A DNA stretch of 64,000 nt, taken from contig CANTUQ010000004.1 in the NCBI GenBank assembly GCA_947683425.1, positions 35,603,001 through 35,667,000 on the forward strand, given 5' to 3'. A program made the position numbers and the translations under genes. Shown piece after piece: positions 23,688 to 36,112 of the stretch (positions are counted from its first letter, which is position 1; each line of letters opens with the position of its first letter). Under the pieces are notes generated by a model, which saw only the letters and a program-made list of their open reading frames with translations, did no database searches and had not been told where the DNA came from. The stretch comes from Excoecaria cochinchinensis (taxonomy: Eukaryota > Streptophyta > Magnoliopsida > Malpighiales > Euphorbiaceae).

Positions 23688-26600
23688 ATGGAACAAACAA
23701 GATTTTCTATAGATCTCTTCCCTGATTTGGCCGCTGCTGCAGCTCTAGCCAGTCAACCACAAGCTTTAACCCCCACAAATTTAACCTCTATTAACTCGTA
23801 GTCAACAGCCCCCCATCTAATTATTCGGCCAACAGATACACCCTTCGCAGCCTACTTCTTATCCAGCCATTCCCAACTTAACCCTTCAAACAGCTCAAGC
23901 TTTTCTAGCTACTCTAACTGCAATGGCAACCAGCCATTCCCAGCTTAACCCCTCAAATAGCTCAAGCTTTTTTAGCTACTCTAACTGCAATGGCAGCTCA
24001 GACACCTCCCATTCAACTGCCAGCACAAACTCCCCTATACTTCCCTCCAGCTCCACAGGCATCCACATCTATCCCACCAGCTTTTCCACTCACTGTGGCC
24101 CCAGGTTCCACCATAACCCTTACTGCAGATTAGTTTGAGAAACTCTTTGACGAACGGATGCAAAAGTATCAGAACAGAAACACACTGCAATACCAGAGCA
24201 ATTTTCGATCACCACTAGCTAGGGAGATTTTGACTGCCCCATTCCCAAATATAAGATTACCAAACTTGCCTAAATATAATGGCAGTGCTGACCCCCGGGC
24301 CCATCTTGATTAATTTCACCATACTATGCTTGTCCATATTATGGATGATGCTGCCATGTGTAAGATTTTCCCCCAGATGCTCATCGACTTAGCTCAGATC
24401 TGGTTTCAAAATTTACCCAAGCACTCCATAGCAAGTTTTGCCCAGTTCAGTGACATATTTATTGCAAAGTTTGTGGCTGCTATCCGGCCCACTAAAGTCT
24501 CGATGGTGAGACGCTGCGAGCCTTTGTAGAAAGGTTCAATGCGGTAGCGATGGATATTCAGGACTTGAACTTGGAAGTTGCTAATAATGTCCTGATACGT
24601 AACACCCGGTGCCAAGATTTCAGCGATTCTCTTAGCAAGAAACCGCCGAGTGACTTTACCGAGCTCATGTCCCGAGCTCACAAATACATAAGAATGGATA
24701 AAGCATGGCAACTCCATAGCAGTTCCCTGTATGAAAGTACGGGCTGCGACCTATACAGATCATCACAGGAGAGAAGTACTGAGAGAAATGAGTCATGAAA
24801 CCGCGGTTCGGGTAGTTCACACCGAGCTTATGTGGTTTCATCAAGGCCTGGGGATTAGAAGGATGAGAAGTGGACACTATTGAATGCCTCAAGGGTGTAG
24901 ATTCAGAAGTGGATGAAAGAGAATGTTAGGGTGAACTGGCCTAGACCTATGAGGGAAAGTTCTAGCAGAGATCAGAGCCTCTACCTTGCATTTCATAGGG
25001 ACAAGGGTCATGAGACAAACGATTGTAATCAGCTTAAAAGGGAGATTGAATTCCTAATCCGGAAGGGAAAGCTTACCCAGTTCATCAAGAGTGATAGAAT
25101 TAGAGACAGATCTTGTTCACCTCGAAGACAGGATAATCAACCCAGTACGAGTAAAAGGATTCCAGCGGGTGTCATACATGTTATTGCGGGTGGCAAACAT
25201 TATGATGTTTTTGATAATTCCCGAAAGAGGAAGGCAAAGGAGATGTTCTCCCTGGATTCCAACCCCCCTGCAAAGGGTTACGATATGAGGTTTTCAGACT
25301 TGGATGGCGATCATGTCAAACAACCACACACGGACTCTTTGGTGGTAGAGGCCTTAATTCAGGATTACCTGGTCCAGCACATTCTGGTGGATACGGGTAG
25401 TGTAGTTAACCTCATCACTTTTGCAGGCATTTAAGGCCTTGAAAATGTCGAGCAACATTTTAGAACTAGTGTCCGCCCCACTAATTGGGATATGTGGTCA
25501 GCTGGTTAAGGTAGAAGGATCAATGAAATTATCTTTAGAGCTTAGAGATGAGGATGTGGTCGGAACTTGCACTAGCTGTTTCATGGTCGTGGATATTCCA
25601 TTAGCATATAATGCCATTTTCGAAAGACCATTGATGGTGGGAGTAGATGCATGCATCTCCATGTGAAAGCTAATGCTTAAGGTCCTTACTTCTGGAGGCA
25701 TTGTGGTACTGCGGGGAAATCAGAAGGTGTCTCGGGAAACATATGTCACGATGCTGAAGGAAGCAAATCAGGCCCTTCTGTTGGATTCCTTAGATGTCTC
25801 CACTGGGGAGGCACAGAGAGCAGAGCCAATAGATTCACTATTGGACATGGAGATAGCGCCAGGTAAGGGAGTGAAGATTAGGGCTAGCAAGGAAGGGAAG
25901 GAAGTGGAGGCCCTCATTACAGTTCTGCAGAAATTTGCAGATGTGTTCGCCTGGGAGCCCTTGGACATTAAAGGGATATCCACCAAAGTTATATTCCATT
26001 CATTGAACATCAGACTGGACTCTAAGCCTATCAAGAAAAAAAAGCGAAACCATGCCCCGAGGTAGATAGTAATGTCAGGAGAAACAGGTGTCCTACTCAA
26101 GAACGGGTTTATCCGGGAGGTCTTATATCCGGATTGGCTTTTCAATGTTGTTCTGGTAAAGAAAGCCAGTGGGAAATGGAGAATGTGCATAGATTTCATA
26201 GATCTGACAGGGCTTGCCCCAAGGATAGCTATCCATTACCGAACATCGACCTCCTAGTTGATTCGACAGTGGGGTTTGAAGAATATGCTTTTCTGGATGC
26301 CTCGTTTAGTTATCACCAGATTCTAATGAATCCGGAGGATGAGGAGAAGATGACATTCATAACTCACCAAACTACTTACTGCTATCGAGTTATGCCATTT
26401 GGATTGAAAAATGCAGGGGCTATATATCAGAGATTAATGAACAAGCTGGTTGCTAATCAACTTGGGAGGAATATGGAGGTGTATGTCGATGACATGATTG
26501 TCAAGAGCAAAGCATCCAGTGATATCCCCACCAAGCTTACGAAAACTTTCCAGACACTCAGGAAGTTCAATTTGAAGCTCAATCCAGATAAGTGTGCTTT

Positions 26601-26911
26601 TAGGGTACAGTCCGAGAAGTTCTTGGGCTTCATGATTTCAAAGAGGGGTATAGAGGCTAATCCGGCCAAGATTCAAGCCATTTTTGAGATGGAACCCCCG
26701 AAGTCTATTAGAGAAGTATAGAAACTCAATGGCAAGGTAATGGCCCTGGGTAGATTTATCTCTTCTTTGGCTAAATGCTGTCTTCCCTTTTACAGGGCGC
26801 TCAAAAATCTGAAGAAGTTCGAATGGACCCCGGATTGCCAGCAAGCTTTTAAAGAGCTTAAGCAATTTCTTGGTACACTACCATTATTGAGGAGGCTACA
26901 GATTGGCAAAG
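23688..26911 (+). pseudogene. gag, protease and reverse transcriptase of the outer Tat element
   Basis: The ATG at 23688 opens MEQTRFSIDLFPDL. An imperfect 64-bp direct duplication (23867-23930 and 23931-23995) and stops follow. The gag core is at 24290-24800 (IWFQNLPKHSIASF). The Tat-type gag tail FHRDKGHETNDC is near 24985-25030. The aspartic-protease motif VDTGS is near 25388. The reverse transcriptase (about 25800-26780) contains CIDFIDLT, MPFGLKNAGA and the catalytic YVDD at 26482-26493. Frameshifts and stops (mostly TAG) occur throughout. The frame is cut at 26911 by the inner element, 4 bases after the codons for LRRLQIG, and resumes at 48228. Confidence 0.9.
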
Positions 26912-28940
26912 TGTGACGCGCGCCGGATCCTCGCGGCCGCCCGCACGTGGGCGATCGGGGCATTTGTGTGTCCGTTGACAGCTTGCGATAAATCGCAAGT
27001 GCGTCTATGTTGGGCAACAAGGAGGTATCATGGAGTCGCCACCCAATAGAACATTGGGAAAGTTACTCTCACCTCGGAGAGCCTAAGACTGCGTTTGGTA
27101 TCCATTTTGGGCCAGCCAGAGGGGTCTTGGAAGGTAAACCTCTCGCCCTAAGGAGCCTAGGATTAGTGCTAAAGTCTCGTGGCATAAAAAGGTGTCTTGG
27201 AGGGTAGACCTCTAGCCTCTTTGAGCCCAAAGACCAGAGATGGGTCCGGGATTTCTCATCTATTTCTACCTCGATTATTTTATGATCAAATTTTAATTAT
27301 CATTTGATTCGCTCTCTCTCCACACGATGCGATTGATTAAAGGCTCATTTATTCATATTTGGACAGCCTTAAATGAGCAAGATAAATATTGAAAGCGATA
27401 AATTAGAATAATACAAGGAGCAGAATACAACTCCCTTTATAAATCTGCGATACATACACGAATCGGGGCATTGTTTATTTTTTTGAGGACTTTGGTCCTC
27501 GCATGCACCATTATCAAAAGTGGATATTTTTATCTGTGATGATCTTTATTGGATAAAAATAGGGCATTGGGCCCTTGCTTTTGTGTAAACCTCATTTTAT
27601 TGAATATAAAACATTGAGTCATTTTTATACATTAACGAGATATGAAAAGAGTACATCCATATACATAAAAGAAATAAAAGAAATAATCAAGAGGATTAGG
27701 AAACTAAACCGGACGAAATCCTCCAAATATGGTAGGTAGCCGCTCCAACTCGGGATAGTCCAAGAGAATCAATATACACTCATAGAAAGTTAAAAGATGT
27801 CAATATACATAAAATCAATATATGGGAATCCAAAGGGACTTGAAAAAGACAGAAAATCATTTAAAAGGGAAGAGACAGAACCCATCGACGGCCTCTTTTA
27901 GGTGACCGACGGGCGTCAGTCAAGATAACCGACATGTCCGTCTGTCACTCAAAAAGAGGGCATCTGTAGGTGAGGTGACCAACGGGCATCGGTGATGGAG
28001 ATGACCCGTCGGTCACCACTGTCTCCAAAAAAACAGGAAGAGAAAAACTCCTTTTAAAGCTAAAAAAGAGATTTTATCAATAAATCATGTAATGAGAGTC
28101 GAAATAAAGAAAAATAATGACGAACTTGAAAGAATCAACAAATAAAAAATAAATGTGAAATGATATGAAGAAGGAATCCGAAATATTTACCGTCAGATAA
28201 TCGCTTTGGGTGAGATTCTTGTGTTGATTAGAGCCCCGTGTGTTCCACGAAAAGCAAGATGAAGGATCGAAAAGAGGAAAACAGATTATTTCTTTCTCAA
28301 CCCTTCAAAATATTGTCTTTGGAATCAAGATCTAAGGAAAACTAATTAGTTTTAGTCCCTTTTAATGGATTTGATTCTCTTTTGAAATAGATTTCTTTAT
28401 GAAATGTGTTTGCTGGAAGAGAGAGAAAATATGCTTGAATTTGGGCAGAGTTTCCCCTCTTCAGAAATTTTGGAACCCATTTCTATTGAAAATTCAGAGC
28501 TTTTATAAGCCAGATACGACCGACGGGCGTCGGTGTATGGAGGCGGGCGTCGGAAGAATCCTTCTGACATAAGGATTCATCCGATGGCCCTGCCACTTCC
28601 ACCGACGGGCGTTGGAAGGGTTGCGTGCTCCGGAAAACCAGGCGGCATTCTGACAGGGGCGGTGATTTTCCGACGGGTGTCGAAAAATACCACAAGCCGT
28701 CGGTGACCCTAAGTGACGGGCTGTCTTCACAGACGGGCTGGCCGTCTGTGGAGGAAAAAAAGCTTTTTGACTCGAAAATCCCCTGTTTTCTCCCCCTCTG
28801 CCTACGAAAGGTAAAAAGACTCATTTCTCGTAGAACGCGGGACTAAAACCCCCAAATCCAAACCATTTATACAGGCTAGGATACTGATTTCATCACAGGG
28901 TAATCTCTGATCCGGACCGCTCCGGGACACGGTACTTACA
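26912..28940 (-). repeat. 3' LTR of the inner element
   Basis: About 2,029 bp, on the minus strand from TGTAAGTACC (28940) to GGCGCGCGTCACA (26912). The TATA box on the minus strand is GCTTATAAAAGC (28510-28499). GACGGGC-type dyads lie upstream of it (28515-28750), and a second group lies at 27880-28030. A 19-bp CGATAAATCGCAAGT-type dyad is near 26985. Confidence 0.9.
28515..28750 (-). promoter_or_regulatory. LTR promoter region: GACGGGC dyads upstream of the TATA box
   Basis: Repeated ACCGACGGGCGTCGGT-like palindromes and GACGGGCTGGCCGTC dyads lie directly upstream (on the minus strand) of the TATA sequence at 28499-28510. The second LTR repeats this at 47850-48030. A similar cluster precedes the antisense gene at 37010-37170. 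Confidence 0.6.
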
Positions 28941-28965
28941 GTTGCCCCCAGTTTTGGGGAAACTA
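28941..28965 (-). promoter_or_regulatory. polypurine tract of the inner element
   Basis: The minus strand reads CCCCAAAACTGGGGGCAAC immediately before the 3' LTR, the usual form in Tat/Ogre elements. Confidence 0.65.
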
Positions 28966-29168
28966 GTGCACAAACGCCTAGATAAGCCAAAACTTAGAGA
29001 AAGGACAGAAAGAAAGAAGGTGTACCTACGACGGTTCTTATCTTTCGCGCCTTGTGCCGGGTAGACCTTGTCTCGGCCTGTTCGGCGATGCGAAGATATC
29101 CCTACCAATCTCGTCTCGACTTGTAGGGGTTGGTGAGACGTAGCATTCTCTAGCTACGGACTCGAAGC

Positions 29169-29675
29169 GAAGAGCAGTGTTTCTCTAACTGCAGCTTCGA
29201 TCTGAAGTTCCCTTGCTAACCCCCATCCGATCTGCAAGGTGCGTAGCACTCTCTGGCTGCTGCGCGAACTGTGAGATGTAGCATGCTTTGGCTACAATCT
29301 CGGTTTGGTGAAGAGCAGTGTTTCTCTAACTGCAGCTTCGATCTGAAGTTCCCTTGCTAACCCCCATCCGATCTGCAAGGTCCGTAGCGCTCTCTGGCTG
29401 CCGCGTGAACTGTGAGATGTAGCATGCTTTGGCTACAATATCGGTTTGGTGAAGAGCAGTGTCTCTCTAACTGCAGCTTCGATTGTGAAGTTCCCTTGCT
29501 AACCCCCATCCGATCTGCAAAGTGCGTAGCACTCACTGGCTGCCGCGTGAACTGTGAGATGCAACACTCTCTGACTACAACCTCGATGTGAAGACCAGTG
29601 TTTCTCTAACCGCAGCTTCTATTGGTGAGAAGCGGTACTCTTTGACCACAATCTCTAGGTGAAGAGCAATGTTCT
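29169..29675. repeat. tandem repeat of about 141 bp in the 3' untranslated region
   Basis: The phrase GAAGAGCAGTGTTTCTCTAA recurs at 29169, 29311 and 29451 (there with TCTCTC), and in changed form (GAAGACCAG) at 29590. That gives periods of 142, 140 and 139 bp. The rest of the unit (CTTGCTAACCCCCATCCGAT, then TGTAGCATGCTTTGG) is also conserved. Tandem arrays in the 3' UTR are known in Tat-lineage elements and can seed satellite DNA. Confidence 0.85.
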
Positions 29676-32046
29676 TTGTACCTGTGTGATAAAAAGGTTT
29701 TGTTAGTTCATGTTCGTGTGGTCATCTTCTAACCTGTTTATTAATGGCGTGATTTTGCTTTATTTGCTATGCCATGTTTCATTTGTTCTTTTTTATTGAG
29801 TTTTTATTTATCATTTTTATTTTCCTTGCTTTGGAATATGAATGAATGTGAAGGTATATATTCATCTGCTATATGAATGAATCATAAATGACTGAATAAA
29901 TTCAAAAAATTTTGAAAACAAAGTTTTTCACTAGAAATATCCATTTTGTACAACGTATATACAAAGTATAAATATACAAAAATATGACTCCCTGAATATC
30001 ATAGGGGTGTGTAGTCAGAGGGCTCATCAGGATCCTCATCATCCGATATGTGCACTGTCCCGGGCGGAGGTGGAGGCGGAGCTGGCCGTGCCGGAGGTAG
30101 AGCCATGGAGGGTCCTGCCTCAGCGTCATGGGTCTGCCTGAATCGGATCTGAGCATGGCCATCCAAGAAAGGCTGGGTGCAAGTCCTGATAAACTCCAAT
30201 GTCTCTGATACTGTGGCTCCCAACTTCTTGAACGCCTGGCTCAACTGAGTGGTCTGCTCACTGGTGGCTCTCTTCATGTTCTCTAAGCGCTGCTCTGCCT
30301 GCTCCCTGAACTCCCTCATGGTCTGAGACAAGGGTGGGAGAATCCCCTCTATCGCCTAGACGCGGGATCTCAGAGAGTCAAGTGACTCGTCAATCATCTG
30401 CAGGGTCATGTCGACCCTCTGAGACGCCTGGTCCTGTGACATCCTCAAATCATGAGTGAGCTGCTACCTAAGCTCCCTCTAGCCCTGAGCAATCTGCTCG
30501 ATCAGCCTCAACTGCTCACCTCTGAGGGTCTCTATGACCCGAGCCTGCTCATCCCTGAAAGCATCCATGATCCGAGCCTGCTCCCGCGTAGTATGCTCGA
30601 TGTAGCCAGCCTGCTCTCGGGCTAACCGCTCCACTGACTGGGACTGCTCCTGAATAGCAGCCTGCTGGCGGTTCAACCTCTTGTGAATAACTCTGTCCCT
30701 CTCATCCTGTCGTCGCTCTAAGGCTGTGAACATGGAAGTGAGGAGCTGAGAGAAGTCGGGCAGTGCTGGCTGCTGCTGTGGTGGCTCTGGAGGCGGTGCT
30801 GTAGAGGTGGATGCCCCTGGGTCGCCTCTAGAATAAGGATGATATCTCTCGGGGGGCCCGCGGGTAGTGTGACACCCCAAAATAGCCCTGGTCGGAATGT
30901 CCATGCTAAGTCGGGAATGCAAGGGTATTTCAGTAATTTGTGCATGAGAAATTTGGATAATAAGGACTTAATGGCAAGTAATTAATTAAGTATGTAAGAA
31001 GAGAAATGTTAGTGTGTGCTTGTGGTATTCGGTTGTAGGGTGTTTTGGTTGTGGCATTGATCTAGTGAAGTGTGAGTTTGGTACCTTGGCATGAGATATT
31101 TATTTAAGGAAAGGATTGGGTGCATGTGAGTGTATGGTGCATTAGTTTGAAAAGTCTAAGTGGATTTTGTGGCCCAATTGGGAGCTGCGATGTGGCATTG
31201 TTAGGTGGGCATTGAAAGAAGAAAAAGAAGAAAGGAAAGAGGAAGAGAGAGGCAACACAGATTGCATTCCCGTTCTCTCCTCTCACGCTTCCCCTTCCTC
31301 TTCTCTTCTCCTTTCTCTGCTTTTCCTTTCTTTCTCTTTTGGCTTGGAGTTGTGTTTGGCTTGGATGGTGTTTTGCTTGAAGAGGTAAGTTGGGTTTAAG
31401 GGTTCCTGCGTGCTGTGTTTCTTCTTCTTCTCCATCTACTGGTTTTATCTTCAGTTAGGGTTTGGACTAAGGATTTTGTGGGTTTCTTGTTTGTGCAAGC
31501 TTTGGATAGCAAGAAGAAGTTTAAGGACATGTAGAGGATTAAGGATTGAAGCTTAAAGTGTGATTTTTGGATCTTCAATTCCAGGTTTGGGAGCTCTGTG
31601 TTCTTCAATTTTAGTTTGTGAATTTTGAATGTCTCTGCCCTAATTCTCACTTAGGTTGTAAATGTGTTGCATGGTTTAAATTCTGGAATTTGGTGTGTTT
31701 TGGAATGTGTATATGCATGATTATGTGAGTAGATGTGTTAGTAATGCATGATAAGGGTTGAATTGAAGTTACTCAGATTGGGTTTTAAACTTACTGTAAA
31801 TTTTAGGGTTTATGTTCTTGAGGGAATTGAATGTGTTTATGCATGATTTTGGTTGTTTTGATTGTTGAATTAAGTTGCAATTATCTTGTTTATGCTATAT
31901 GGGACATCGATTGGAAGGTAAGATGAGATTGGTAGCGTTCTGAATCAAATTGAAATGGTTTTTAGTTTAGTTCTTTGAATTCTGGACTTGCTGGGAACGG
32001 AAAATCACGATTCTGATAGAATTTCCGTTTCCAGTGTTCGTGGGTG

Positions 32047-32420
32047 TCGTGACTGCCTTGTGAGAGGCAAGTCACGAGTCGTGACTTAGAGTCACGACTC
32101 GTGACTCCCTTGTGAGGCAAGTCACGGGTCGTGACTTTCAGTCACGACGCGTGACTCTGTCTCCCAGTCACGACGCGTGACTTCTCGGCGAGCTGGAAGC
32201 AGTCGCGAGGCGTGACTGCCAGTCGCGAAGCGTGACTGCCCTGTGTGAGGCAAGTCACGTCTCGTGACTTAGAGTCACGTCCCGTGACTCCCTTGAGGCG
32301 TGACTTAGAGTCACGTCCCGTGACTCCCTGTTGAGGCATGTCACGAGACGTGACATAGAGTCACGACTCGTGACCCTCCTTTGAGGCCAATCACGAGTCG
32401 TGACATGGCTCGTGACCGAC
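32047..32420. repeat. hairpin array of TCACGAGTCGTGA type in the solo LTR
   Basis: Several paired dyads, for example GTCACGAGTCGTGAC-TTAGA-GTCACGACTCGTGAC. Variant arms (GTCACGTCTCGTGAC, GTCGCGAAGCGTGAC) have partly matching partners. It starts about 1.18 kb from the LTR start. Confidence 0.85.
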
Positions 32421-33296
32421 CTCCCTTCGGCCCCATGTTCCGAATTAGCCCCGTTTCAACCAAAATGAATTTCCTATTTCTTCTGTATGGACTTGTATGG
32501 ACTTATACTACTGTATGATTCTTGTCATACTTTTATATGTTCTTATATGGCCTTTTCTGTTGTGTCTTGTTACCCAAGTGACTAGTTTTGTTATAAAATG
32601 ACTTTCAAATGCTTTTATGGCTTTTTCCCCTACTGTATGCTATATTACCTTATTTATATGAATGGTTATCCTAATTTATTTTTGATTAACAATATGTTAT
32701 GCATATCCTTGATCAGATTCTCCCCTATGAATAACATGCCATGCTTAAGAGTATGTTGTATCATTCCACGACCAAGATTATGCGTTATTAATCATTGGCA
32801 TGATATGATTCCACATGTGTTCCTGACATGCTTTAGTATATTGAGTGGTGCTAAAATGTGATTGATTGAACTATTGCATGCTTCAGAATATGAATTGTAT
32901 GAGGTATGATTGATAGTATGCTATGCCAAATTTATTTGAATAATATGGTTTATGTCTGAATGCATTATTATGCTTTAGCCTTTGAACTCAATGTGTTATG
33001 CTTAAATGTAATTTTGAATTATGCATGATTTATTCTTAGCTATCCTCATATACCGCATGATTAGGATTTTGCATTGATAACATTCGGCATGGTAGTGCTT
33101 CCATACCTGATTTTTGACATGCTTTAGAATATTGTTTAATGTTAAAGTGTATAGAGTGTATTATGTTTTGCAATAGGAATTGTATGATATATGACCGACT
33201 TTATGAGCATATTTATATGTCTATCATACTCTGGTTTTTGCATGATGTATATATATTTATGCGTTGTGTGATTTGAAACGTGAATTGTTTTATGCA

Positions 33297-33600
33297 TGAC
33301 CTGCGAGAGTCAGTCCAGTGGATAGTTAGGCATGCCTAATAGAGTCTTTGAGCTGCAGCGCCCTTTGAATGTTTGGACCCCGATCAGGTCCCCGTTTGGT
33401 TCCTCGCGAACCCTTATGTGATAGGATCTTGTTTAAGATCCCCTTTAAAAATGTTTTGTGAAAGTTAAAAGGAAAAAGTAAAATTGGTTTTCTCGGCTCG
33501 TACCCGTAAAGTACTGTCCGTATCGGCTCGTACCCGTAAAGTGCTGTCCGTATACTCGTTATCCACTCCCTCGAGTCAGCAGGTGCCTTGTATGGATTGT
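33297..33600 (+). other. palindrome-rich conserved LTR block (solo LTR copy)
   Basis: Same order as at 6932-7215: CCTGCG...GGATAG, GGCATGCC, CCCGATCAGG, GATCTTGTTTAAGATC, then two GGCTCGTACCCGTAAAG modules and a final GTTATCCACTCC. Confidence 0.65.
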
Positions 33601-34474
33601 AACATGAGAATATGTATGTGATATATGTATGGATTCAATGATGAAAAGTATAACCTGTTATGAGGATATGATTATTATTATGAACTTTCTGATGGATGTC
33701 TTTATATTGTAAGCATGATTGGATACCTAACACCATTATCCGCACTTGTCATGTGTTGTGTTATAAGTTTCAGAATGCTTTGAATGTGAATCGATTAATG
33801 TATTTATGCATGTGACTCAAGCATAGTTTTGTTATATATAAGCATGTGAACCGAAGCAGTTGTGGCTGTAAGTATGTAAGATTTAACTGTACTTTCTGCA
33901 TGGTGATGATATGAATGTGATGTTATATGATTATGTCTCCGGTCTCCGCTATTATAGCATTTTCAGCATGATATTTTATATATCAGAGTTGCGCAGCGGT
34001 AATGTGGTGCTTTGGATGTCGTATCTTGGATTTTGGCTAGTGTGTGTAGGGCATGTCAAAGAATGTTAGATAGCTAGTATTCTTAAAATGATAGTTGGGT
34101 GCGTTATCATATGGTAATTGTGTCACTTTGGATTGGGTTGTCAGTTCTTACATGGATACTTGGATATGGCAATTGTATGTGTGAATCTCATGTGACTTTG
34201 CTTGGTAAGATGCTGATATTTGATACCATTGTAGGTTTATGCATGTGATATAGTATGTAGTTCTGGATGATGATACTTGTATCGTGTATTGTATTATGTT
34301 TGTTTTGGTCTATTCTTGACATAAGTATATGGTTATGGTTGTGAGTTTTTGAATTAATGCCTTTTTATGCAAGTCTGATTATATGTATTCTGAATGTTGC
34401 ATTTGCCATTGTGAATGTGTTATGCCTTGACGACCATTGTGAATGGCCGTCCATACTCTTGTGTGTTCTCCCCA

Positions 34475-34493
34475 CTAAGCGTTTATCGCTTAG
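34475..34493 (+). other. CTAAGCG / CGCTTAG hairpin of the LTR 3' region
   Basis: Perfect 7-bp arms with a TTTAT loop, preceded by CCCCA and followed by CACGG. The matching positions in other LTRs are 3318-3335, 8409-8426, 18337-18354 (minus) and 61528-61545 (minus). Confidence 0.6.
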
Positions 34494-36112
34494 CACGGAT
34501 TTCCTTTCCATGCAGGTGGCAGGTTTTGGTTCTGTTCGAGTCTCGCATCTGCAAGGTCGGCCACGTTAAAGTTAGAAGTTTTGTATTTTTGTTCAGCTTC
34601 TGTACTTCAGCTTTTGTATTTCTGTATTACTATATATATGTAATTATATGTAAGAATCTTGAGATTACTTTTGGGATATGTAATCGTTAGTATGTTTTGA
34701 TGTTAAGTTATTCCTTCGTTTTATCATTCACTTGATGCTTCTGCTTAGTGCCTGCGTGTGTGTGAGTTATTACATGATCTGTCTGTGCCCGCATGTTAAA
34801 TCAAGTTTTTAATTAACTCGTATTTTCGTATGCATGTTATGTATGAATGTATGCTTTCGCGTTGTGCATGTGCATCTCTGTGTGAGTGAGCATCGGGTAG
34901 CGCACCCGTCGGCGTCCTTCCAACGGGGACGGCGATGGGGGTGTTACAGGTAGTCCTCTGCGTTCTGATGCCCGGTGATGGGACAGGAGTCGGTGCTCGG
35001 GATGCTGGTGAGGTGGCAAAAAGATCATCCATCGTGAACTCTATATCAAAGTCCGAAGGGGTCCTGGGCTGCTCCTGCTGCTGTGGCGGTGGCACAGTCT
35101 GATGCTGAGGAGGCTGGGGCTCTGGCTTTGGATGTAGAGGCTGGTGCTCTGGCTGAGGCTCGGGCTGAGGCTGGAGCTCTGGCTTCGGAGGCTGATCCTC
35201 TAGGTGCTCCGGGTGGTTTGGATCTGGACCCAAGGGGGGAAGTGAGAACATCCATCGGGTCTCGTGAATGGTCAGCACCCTGTATGCCTCTGCCTGCCCT
35301 GATATCGGGGAGATCATCCCCATCTGCACTGCCGCGGCTGCATCCACATGGATCCCCTCTGCCAAGGGTGCCCTCAACTTGTCAGGGGTAACTCCCAATC
35401 TCAGAAGCAGCCGGGTGATAACTACTCCCACTATCACCACAGGTGTCAACCCTCTGCCGACTCTGGTCAAGTTGGCCAAGATCTCGTGGCTAATGTTGAG
35501 ACGCTGGCCTACCACCATAGCCCAGAGGCTCCAGATCTAGGCCGCATTAAGCGACCCTAGATTACCAGCTCGACCGAGGTACGAACTGGATAGCACTCTG
35601 TGCAAATACCGGAGTGCCTGAGACACCAGTACGGTGCTCTTTGCTGTATCATGATCATACAGCACTCCCGGTATAGCAATAGCCGCCCAATGGGCGCGTC
35701 TCACAGCTCGCCGTGGGATCTCGACCCCCTCCTCTATAGGGAACCCCATGGCCTGCGCGAATCTCTGCCTGGTGATACTGTAGTGGTCACCGTTGAACCA
35801 AAACTGAACCACCCCTGGGTCGGTATCTGCACTCTGGAAACCAGCATAGCGGAGAGTGGCTAAGACCTGGCGAGTAGCCTCTGGAAAAGTCTGGAAGGAG
35901 GGCTCAAGGAACTCTGTCCAGCCAGCACCCTCGACGAGCAAATCAAACTCTGGGGCCATCCCTAGGGCCTCTAGAAACGGCCGAGATACGAAACGGCTGG
36001 CCCGAAGCTCTACCTGAGCCAACGCTCTATACCTCTGAGCTGACTCAACATCCATCCAACCCGGAACTACGATCTCGGGCTGGGCCTGCAGTGCTCTACG
36101 TCTGGGAGGCAT

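Larger units (their letters stand above)
30868..34948 (+). mobile_element. solo LTR, Tekay-like, 4.08 kb
   Basis: Starts TGTGACACCCC, ends GGGTGTTACA, and is flanked by GGTAG on both sides (30863-30867 and 34949-34953). Deleting it and one GGTAG restores the reading frame of the host ORF exactly. It contains a hairpin array (32047-32420), the palindrome-rich block (33297-33600) and a perfect CTAAGCG hairpin (34475-34493). No coding region was found. Confidence 0.93.
29999..36112 (-). pseudogene. extra sense-strand ORF of the inner element, split by a solo LTR
   Basis: The ATG at 36112 opens MPPRRRALQAQPEIVVPGW. The N-terminal 190 residues (RFVSRPFLEALGM, VQFWFNGDHYSITRQRFAQA) resemble the first-ORF / 'putative plant transposon protein' domain known from Athila-type elements. 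After one TAG the frame goes on through a Pro/Gln-rich tract (PPKPELQPQPEPQP...) to 34949. There a 4,081-bp solo LTR interrupts it. The frame continues in phase at 30862 into a long coiled-coil-like segment (LEERRQDERDRV-type heptads, residues in 30860-30480). After further TAG stops it reaches a Ser/Pro/Asp-rich tail ending SDYTPL at 29999. Total about 670 codons with four in-frame stops, all TAG. Function unknown. It lies downstream of integrase in the gag-pol direction. Confidence 0.75.

Noticed and set aside
32047..32420. Palindromic arrays in LTRs as CRISPR or terminators
   Set aside because: The setting is eukaryotic LTR sequence. The spacers are not of fixed length, and the arrays are LTR-internal and shared by element copies.
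35083..35391. Plus-strand frames over the extra sense ORF (also 35268-35560)
   Set aside because: They are complements of the Pro/Gln-rich coding tract of the minus-strand ORF and have no independent motif.
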